Assembly (NCBI RefSeq): GCF_000003605.2
Contig: NW_003137828.1
Location: 292,043 to 315,316 of the forward strand
Source: Saccoglossus kowalevskii
Lineage: Eukaryota; Hemichordata; Enteropneusta; Harrimaniidae
Reading direction: 5' to 3'
Length of the DNA stretch: 23,274 bases
A program made the translations under genes and the position numbers. Shown piece by piece: positions 9,501 through 18,500 of the stretch. Numbering within the stretch: position 1 is the stretch's first letter; every line of letters starts with the position of its first letter. Below the pieces are notes generated by a model, which saw nothing but the letters and a program-made list of their open reading frames with translations, had not been told where the DNA came from and did not search any database.

Positions 9501-12500
9501 TCACATAGAATTTATGCTCTTTCTAGGCACGCTACTTCACAAGATATTCCAATTAATATGATTAAAAATCGACTTCAGCATAAAGTGCTTAACCATTCAA
9601 AAAATAAACCAGCATTTTTTCTAGAGAGAAATTATGTTTAAAATTAATGACGAAATTATAGAAATGTACATTAGAAAATTTGATGCAAAATTTTGCATCA
9701 AAATTCTGTGTTGAAAAAATGACATTAAAAACGATTACTTTTGTAACTCAACCTTGCATTCTTTCAATACATTCGCAATAAATTAAAAAAAATTGTATAC
9801 ACAAGGCCATGCAAAAATTATATTCATTTATTAATTATTATATCTCAATTTTTCATGTTTATTGTGTAGCCAGGTTTCAATTTCCCAGTCAATCATTATA
9901 GTGCAACTAATTTAAATATATAAATTGAATCAGAGATGGTGGTAATACATATGGTCGATTCTAATTACATTGTGTTATTAAGCCCTGCCTCCCTACCACA
10001 GACTTGCATAATTACAAGAGACGTATGTACATGTGCGTTTTAGGCATACATGTAGCTGCATTAATAACTGTTGTACAGTATGGAAACACATGGGTGTTTT
10101 TTGACCATATGGTGTACAAGATGAGCATTTCCTGAAGGCTTACCCCAAGGCACTATTTGGGTATTTCATTTCCAAATTATGCTAGTTTTGTTTCTGGTAG
10201 ATCACACCAAGTCTGACTAGTTTGATGATCAAGTAATATTTGACAATAATTAATTAAAAAAGCCTTTATAAAAAAAATAATTACATGTAAATAAAGTCAT
10301 CATAAAAAAAATAATGAATAGCTTGGTTTTCACTGTGTTCGCAGGACTGTGTTGATATTAATAACTGCACATTAATTCCGATTGATGAATGAAAAAAATG
10401 CAACAGCCAGTGTAGGTCATTTCTTGTATTCTATTCAAGGCTTGTTGACCAGTAAAATTATGAATATTAAAAACAAGTTTTACATTGGTCTCCAATTTAC
10501 CACAGTAATTATCAGGATAAAAAAAATTAGAAAAACAGTGTGAAATAATACACTGACGGGTAAATTGAGGGAAAATAATTCCCATTATCACGCCTTTGGC
10601 AGTTTAGTATTAAGCTGACCACCATATGGAGGAATCAGAATTATCTAAATCTGAATGAAGATCCGCTTAAATGACAGCCTCCAGTGTACTATATGCATGC
10701 CAAACGTGTACTGTCACAAAGATACTTGACAAAAATGAATAAATGCATTTAAAAAAAAAAATGCAAATGAAAATAGGGGGAGAATATCAACGCCATTTTG
10801 AATTTTTTAACGTACAATGTTTCTGCTTACTACCACCACATACTAGTATCTTATAAAAGAAATGATGCAGGTTAGTTGCGCCGCCACAGTTAAAATAGAG
10901 AAATGTTCAGCCAATCATATTGCTTCTTCTATCTAGGATAGGGAATTATATTTTGTTTTCCATGTATGATAGATCACTAGAATGCCCTCCTTACTCAGTT
11001 TCAGGTTGATTATGGTTAGGCTGAAAAAAATCAATATATTAGTAGTCAGAAATGGCTTTATTTTAGTTTTCTTCCTTTTTTTTGCCCCAATGGACCAACT
11101 TTTAACAAGTATTTTATATAACAGTCCTGTCTTTAATACAGATTTGAGATTATGAAAAAATTACCACCAATTGCAAGTTAGTCGTAACAGTTTTCTTACA
11201 GTGATGTTCCGGAAAACCACTACATCAAATTAAGTAAATGAACCAAAATTATTTCTGTGGATGGAGAATTTCCATGAAAATAAAATAGGCTTGCATGTAG
11301 CCATGGTGGATTATACTACATTGTTTTTTTTGGCCAATTATCAACCTGTTAAATCACTTGGAAAATGGGAAAAATTATTTTGCATTATGACATTTTCAGC
11401 TAGATTCGTGTACGCTTTTCAAAATAAAAATATGTATCTTCAATAATTTTTTCTAAATGTATTTGAAAATGGAAAAACTGTCTATTGAATAACATTGTTA
11501 GACTAGGCCCCCAGAGATGAGAGAACAAACATGTTTGATTTGTTGAACTAAAAACTTACTGGTAACTGCATTACAATATAAAAGAAAAGTGCATTTTTAA
11601 ATCAGAATTCAACGATCTGCATGCTAAAACTGAAATCATGTGTAAATATTGATACACAAATGTATTTTGTATGTTCACAAATACAACCATTTGTCCTTAC
11701 TATTGTTCCTGGATGAATACAGGAACCAGACAGGTGGTTAACAAGCAGTGGCATAGAAACCAAAGGAGGCATTCTGAATAAAACTCGTATTTATGATTTT
11801 TGAAATCAAAAATAGAATGAGGTCAAAAACAATTGCTGGTACATCTATATCAATACTATTTCATCCTAGTACAATAATAGAAAAATTCGCGTTTTCATGC
11901 ATATGTACTATTGTTGTCAATTACCAGTGAGGATTCTTGTGGCTGTTTTGAATGAAATTGAATTAACAATTAATGTTTTTATTGTGTTCCAGGTGCGGTC
12001 ATTGCAAACGACTACAGCCAACATGGAATGAACTTGCTGAAAAGTACAACAATAATGAAGATAGTGAAGTTAATTTGGGCAAGGTATGTACATGCACTTA
12101 ACAAAATCACCAAAACAGTTTACAATGCTGAAATGTCTTGACTGCGAGTGCCTATTTTTACAATAATGCCAGTTTCAAATGTTCAAACGATTAAAAGGAT
12201 GGTTTGAATCCAAATCTGATAGTACCCCATAAAATCTGTATTAGTAGCCACATCCCTAATAGAAGTCGCACCAATTTATTTTGAATAATAGAGAACCAAA
12301 GATTCATCATTATGTGTAGGTGCTCTAATAGAAGCCACATCCCCTCTATTGCATTGTACCATTTTAATAGAAGCCGCGGCTTCTAATACAGATTCTACAG
12401 TAGTTTATATGTTAGTACTTGTAAATTGCATAAACTCTATAATACTTTTACTGTTCTCTCAAGATTTTTCTGGCCAATGGCATTTCTGTTTGAGATCATA

Positions 12501-15500
12501 TACTTGTGCGGATTTCAATATGTGCATTCTTAGGCGTGTGTAATTATATCTCTTCTGTACATTTAGGTTGATTGCACAGTGGAAACTGCACTGTGTTCTG
12601 AATATGGAGTTACAGGCTATCCTACGTAAGTGTATTCTGTATTTATATTTATTTTCCCGCAGTGTGGCCGCTTACCCATTTGTGCGTCACTGATTAGCAG
12701 TACGCCGCTGGAATCGTACAGTTGCTGCACAACATTGATCTTGATATATGGTTCCCATGTTAAGTTTCCTTCCACTGTCTTCTTCTCTGGGCTAATCTGG
12801 TGATTGTGTGCCAGTTGTGCCCCATCTTTTTTATTTCCTGTTCCCATATTCTATGCCAGGTATTTCTTGGCCTTCCTCTATTTCTTTTCCCCTGTGGATT
12901 CCATTACAATGCTTTATTCAGTGTAGGACAAATCCAAGTCAATTCTCTTTTCTTCAGCTGATTTGTGTGAGGTAGCTATTTTGCTTGTTCCCAGAGCTTT
13001 GTTACTAGTCCCATTTGTGTTCCAAATTTAATAGACTCTTTGGTATTTAGGACATTCTACCGACCAGCTTCCTTGCGGCTTTTACTCGCCATCTTCATCT
13101 GAGGCCCCATTACTTTTAGTTTTTGTTCTGAATTCGGCAGTCTGTTTTTCTGTAATCCAAGTTATCCACTTAGTGGGGGATTAGCCTACCAAGCGTCACA
13201 AGAGCCCTGTTAGTCAGCATTAACTGTTTACACCTTCCACGATGATGATGTAGGGTTAGGGTTATGATATTCTTTGAGGTATGGTTTCCATGTTGCGTAT
13301 AGCATGTGTACAAATTTCATGCATAGGTTACAGCATTTTAGTAGAAGTTCATGCTTTTGAGTACAGGTGGTTGCTCAAGACCCTTAACTGCAAAGATGTG
13401 TAGATATCTATCTTATTATCCCTTAGCATATTGCTGGTTGGGGATATATTGGTTAGCAGCGTCTGTTTGTGTGTATGTATGTCCAGAGTTGTATCAGTAC
13501 TATTGCAGATATAAATATTCAGTGTTGTATTTAAGACATTGCACCCTAGAACGTATTTAATCACCATGTGGTCATGTGACCTCATTAAAAATGTATACCA
13601 TATCTGTAGCAAATAGACTTAACCAGAGCAATTTTGAAGACACATGATCTAATCAACATATTTAATGACCATATATGGTCTTGTGACCTCAATGAAAATG
13701 CATGTGCCTAATATGGATACCATAATATGAATAGTTGATTGTAATTTTTACAATTGCCAATGAATTTTCATCAAACTTTAGTAGATTAGAATGTAAAGTA
13801 CCAACGCTTATCTAATAATATTTTTGGACCTACTGTCTGTTACCTAAACGACAAGTCTTATGTGTACTTCCTGCAATACATGTACTTGTTGGTAGAACCA
13901 GGTCGGTTGTGGTAATTTAATTTATAAACTCAAATCTTGCACAGTGTGTTAAATTCTACACTGTATTCCTCACTATAATAATTTACCAAACTGCCTCCTT
14001 TTTTTCCCCCCATGTTTTGATTTTTTAAATTATAGGGTGGATTTATTGGTGTTGACAATAACTTGTTTTTTTTTATAATATGCCATCTGACTTGTTTAAA
14101 AATCTGCATAGAAATTGCAAAAATTTAAAAAAACATTTCTGTTAATCCTTAGAATCAGTAAAGTGTTAATAATTTGTGTGTGCATATATATAGAAGTTGG
14201 TGTTAGCTCCAGGTTGATTACATTTATTTCAACTAGAAATTAGAAGTACACATTTTTCACAAAAATGTACATTTTTGTACAGCATAACTTTCGCAGTGTC
14301 CTTTGTGCAATGCATGTACACTACACATTATTTGCATCTTGTTTTGTATATAAATAAACCTGTGTAAAAAAACTATATACAAATAGTGAAATCACCAGAT
14401 ATACTGGTATATTTTATGCTAGCAATATTCTAACTGTAGAGGGCGCTAATCACTCCTATAAAGGATTGTATCCTCGGGCAAAGCTATGTCATAAGAATTT
14501 CCAAGTTGCTAAGTCGCACACCACTGTACCACGTATTCCTATGGGCTCTGAGCGTGCTGCTAAGGAACCTCAAGCGATGATCCGGTGAAAATTTGAGAAA
14601 ACAGGAACTCAACTTTGAAGTAATCCTGAACAATCAAATCGATGTGCGTTACACACACAGGGCTAATCTTGTTCAGGGGAGTCTCAACAATGTATTCCAA
14701 AGTACCGTTTTCTGAGAGTTTTCGGCTTTTGTTTCCACCGTGATGGTTGCCATGCGCTGAAAATGCCCGGATGTCCGCCCCCAAGAATTGTATTGTTCCT
14801 CAATCCTTTCCCTTGATACAAAAAGTAAATAAATACATTTTTTTTATTCACTCGGTTATAATTTTGCTATTTTATCTAATAAATAATATCAGCAAAACTA
14901 AATACATGTGAATGCTAAGTGAGTATTTTTAAGTTAGCATTAAAAATCAAGTTAATTGAATTAATAAATAAGAATCTAAAAATCAATAAGATTGTGGGCA
15001 AGTCTAACAATAATGCTGACAGACATTACTTACTATACTGTCCATTCTACCTGGTTGTTCACATCTGTCAAAACATTGCTTTTTGAGACTTGTAAGATTG
15101 TAAAGTACAAACTAGATGAATGCTTTGTGGTTAGAATTTGTACTGCTCACTTAAAATTACATACAACAGTGCCTGACACAGTGCACATTCATTTCAGACT
15201 GCGAGGGCTCACTGCACTGCACTGCTAGTGCACCTATATATACCTTGTACTGCCTGTGAACCTACAGATACTGTGTTCTGTTTAAGGCACATTGTATGGT
15301 AACTGCTTTGGGACATGCACCAAATAATTTAGTTTACCAAAAATCATTTTCTAGATGTTACATATTAGCTACTTGTGATGGAATTTACCTACTTACGGAT
15401 TCCCTGCTAAAACAGGCTGTTGCTCTAGAAAGTATCCTGTATCATGATCAAGTTCAGATCAGTTGTTGAATTTCCTTTGAGACTTGAAATGGGATTTGCA

Positions 15501-18500
15501 TAGTTTGTCAGGTATACAGTTTAGGTTCATCTACACCAGCGGTTATATATTAAAAATGAACAGAGCAGCCTCAACAAATTTCCATTCTACTAAAAACGAT
15601 TTTATTTAAAAAAAAAAAACCTTGGAGTATTTGTAGTTTTTTTTTTTCTATCCAATCATAGACAAAAATAACAGAAAATGAAAAAAAAACACATCCAAGA
15701 CGAGAAAATGGTTTGGTCAGAGTGTAAATATGTGCGTCAAATGAGGTCAATTTCAGGGCATGGACCGAGAGCATCCGCAGAACCCAGAAAGTAGTTTGCG
15801 CATGCGTATATTCCGCTTCATTATTACAACCAACTGCTCTGCCATACTACTGTCAGATTATCAATTATGTTTCAGTGGGAGGGTTTTGGGAAAAAACCTA
15901 AAAGAATTAAGTTTTTTATCAGACATCGATCTTTTGATGTCGTCCCTTAGTATAGTTGTACATAAAAGACTTTATCTGCCTGGGCCATTTTATCAAAATC
16001 AGTCAGTCCTGGAATCGTATTATAAATATATTTTTTTTTGTCTGATATAGATTAAAGTTTTTTAGACCAGGTGAAGAGGCGGTAAAATACCAGGGCAAGC
16101 GTGATGCAGAAACATTGGAGAAATTCATGAAAGAAACTTTGGATCCTTCTACTAAGGTGCGTGTGTTGGAATTCAAACAAGAGGATGACGCGATGTATAG
16201 CTATGCAATTCGATGCAGATTTAATTTGATTTAACCTAGTATTTACCCTGTTGTGTATATTCAGTGTTGGTCATTTGCTTTACTTCCTATAATAGCATCT
16301 AATAGAGCTAGCGTATCTTAATGGCTGTTATTGAACCTCGTCTAGTCTAGTGGTACAATAAGTGTAAAAGGAGAAAATATTGAGTGTGCTTAATTTAACT
16401 TGATATGACTTTGCATGGGTATCGGCTGGCTGCATTGTTATGAATTAAAACTATATGAATGGCCTTTGTGCCACCCATTTGTCACAGAAGCATAAAGTTT
16501 GATGTACAGAAAATGTGCATTATTTACTGAAGTTATAAATTGCAGAATAGTCCGTTATAATATCTTTCAATTTGCTACTGAATCTGAAAAATCTTTCTTT
16601 CATTCTGTTCGTCTTCGTGTGTTTTCTCAAGTAGCCAATATTTGATAATTGGTCAAGAAACCCAACCATATTTTTCACTGTGTCTAAAATGTATTTGCAT
16701 TGTTTATTGTTGGTCTTTAGGAAGAACCTGAGGTGGCAGCCACTGGACCACCAGAAGCTAAAGATGGTTTATACGAGTTGAACGCTGGTAACTTTGACAA
16801 ACATGTAGCAAAAGGTAGCCACTTTGTAAAATTTTATGCTCCTTGGTGTGGTCACTGTAAACGTCTTGCTCCAACCTGGGAGGAACTTGCAAAAGACTCA
16901 GACGGCAAAGTGACTATCAATAAGGTAAGTCTAATTGACAATTCAGAATACCTGCCCAAGTCATAGATGAAAGGATAGGTATATGCATTGGAAAAATGTT
17001 AGTGATTTTACATTCGCGAGCACGTCTTTTTCACGAATTTAGCGAGAGAACTAATTCGCTAATTCAAGATGTCGCTAATGACTTTATTATCAATTCAAAA
17101 TGGCCGCCAAACAAAGAAATAAACAATGACAAGAAAGATTCGCTAAATCAACATTTCGCTATTACGTCACTTTACCACAATTCGCTAAAATTGCATGCTG
17201 CTTTTTCAACATGTTTTACAGTATTTTTTTCTTTCTTGTTACTCAACAAATTTATCCAATCTTATTCAAACTCTGATTCAATAATTAAACTTCAGTTGTT
17301 TTGTGACTAATGTTTACTTTTTAAAGCAATAAATATAGATATTATTACTACTAGGTAATATTGGGTTCCATATTTTTGTAATTTTAGTACTCAGATATTT
17401 TATTTAAATAGTGGTAAATGTTTTTTTTGTTTATACTTGATGTCCACTCAAATAGTTATCCCTTCTCACAGTACAGTCCTAGACCAACTTTTTTGGGAAT
17501 ACTATCCAAAAACATGGGTTAGATTAGTAGTAGTGTTTTGGAGGCCAACTTTGGGTATTTAAACAATAACTGGAAATTATGAAATTTTCATCTTGGAAAT
17601 GTTATTATGCAACAGAAAAGTGTGTTTCTGTCATTGTTTAGACCAAATTGTTTCTCACAAGGTTGATGTTCCCAGTTTTGGTGGCAGACCTACTTCAATT
17701 TTTTGTTTGTTTACTGTACTGAATTCCCAATGTAATTTCCATTATATTTAACCATTTTTTTCCTCCCAGATTTTGCCTGGTTTTATGTATTTTAAATTTT
17801 GGACGAAATGTACATAATTTCCTATCCTCGGGGGCGGAGCTACGTCACAGACGTTCCACGTTGCTAAGACGCGCACCACTGTAACATGCATTTCTATGGG
17901 CTCTTTGTGCGCTGCTGTGGAACGCCGGTCGAGCCGGTGAAAATTTGAGAAAACAACACAAACTCAACTTTGAAGTAATCCTGAACAACCAAATTTATAT
18001 ATGTTACACTCGTAGGGCTAATCTTGTTACACTGTTCAGAGGAGTCTCAACAACCATCCCCAAGTATCGTTTTCTGCCAGTTTTGGGCCTTTGTTTTCAC
18101 CGCCGCGGGTTGCCAGGCGGTGAAAATGCCCGGATGTCCGCCCCGAGGATTGCTACAGATCTTTATCAAAATTTGATAAAAATCTGGAAACAGTTTTGGA
18201 TTTATTTTGTGACCAAAGTTTATCTCTTAGAGAAATGAACCAGATTTTGTTATGAATGCATTTCCAGATTGATTGCACTTCTGAGAAACCGGTGTGCGAT
18301 AAATTTGAGGTAAGAGGATACCCAACACTTCTTTTCATCAAAGATGGTCAAAAAATAGAGAAATATGGTGGAGCTCGTGATTTGGATGCTTTGAAATCAT
18401 ATGTTGAGAAAATGCAGGCATCTGGTAAAGAAGCACCTAAGCCTGAAAAGGTTAAGAAGGTAGAGGAAAAACAAGAGGTAAAAAAAGATGAAGACAAACC

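Larger units (their letters stand above)
6529..11992 (+). other. intron 1 (5464 bp)
   Basis: GT-AG, phase 2. Very AT-rich. It contains an oppositely oriented pair of TA-flanked inverted-repeat elements (7422-7603 and 8541-8752) and a 24-bp palindrome at 9679-9702. I see no gene or conserved exon in the rest. Confidence 0.9.
12626..16050 (+). other. intron 3 (3425 bp)
   Basis: GT-AG, phase 2. Carries a minus-strand LINE fragment (about 12650-13250), a 105-bp-period direct repeat (13554-13703), a 20-bp palindrome (14259-14278) and an inverted-repeat element (14472-14785). The remaining 14.8-16.0 kb part shows no gene. Confidence 0.9.
16925..18267 (+). other. intron 5 (1343 bp)
   Basis: GT-AG, phase 0. 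Holds a stretch rich in TTCGCTAA motifs (about 17011-17223) and a complete inverted-repeat element (17826-18148) that ends close to the exon 6 acceptor. Nothing else is recognised. Confidence 0.9.

Noticed and set aside
9417-9641. 74-codon + strand frame in intron 1
   Set aside because: AT-rich, Lys/Ile/Leu-biased, with no homology I recognise and no splice or promoter support.
13251-13264. TAGGGTTAGGGTTA, telomere-like repeat
   Set aside because: Only about two units; too short to be called an interstitial telomere and expected by chance in AT-rich DNA beside a LINE fragment.
14560-14784. Open frames inside the two MITE-like copies (also 17945-18238 on the + strand)
   Set aside because: The frames are on different strands, are not preserved between the two copies, and show no domain; the elements look non-coding.
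15797-15806. TGCGCATGCG, near match to an NRF1 site
   Set aside because: Deep within intron 3, one base off the consensus, no sign of a promoter around it.
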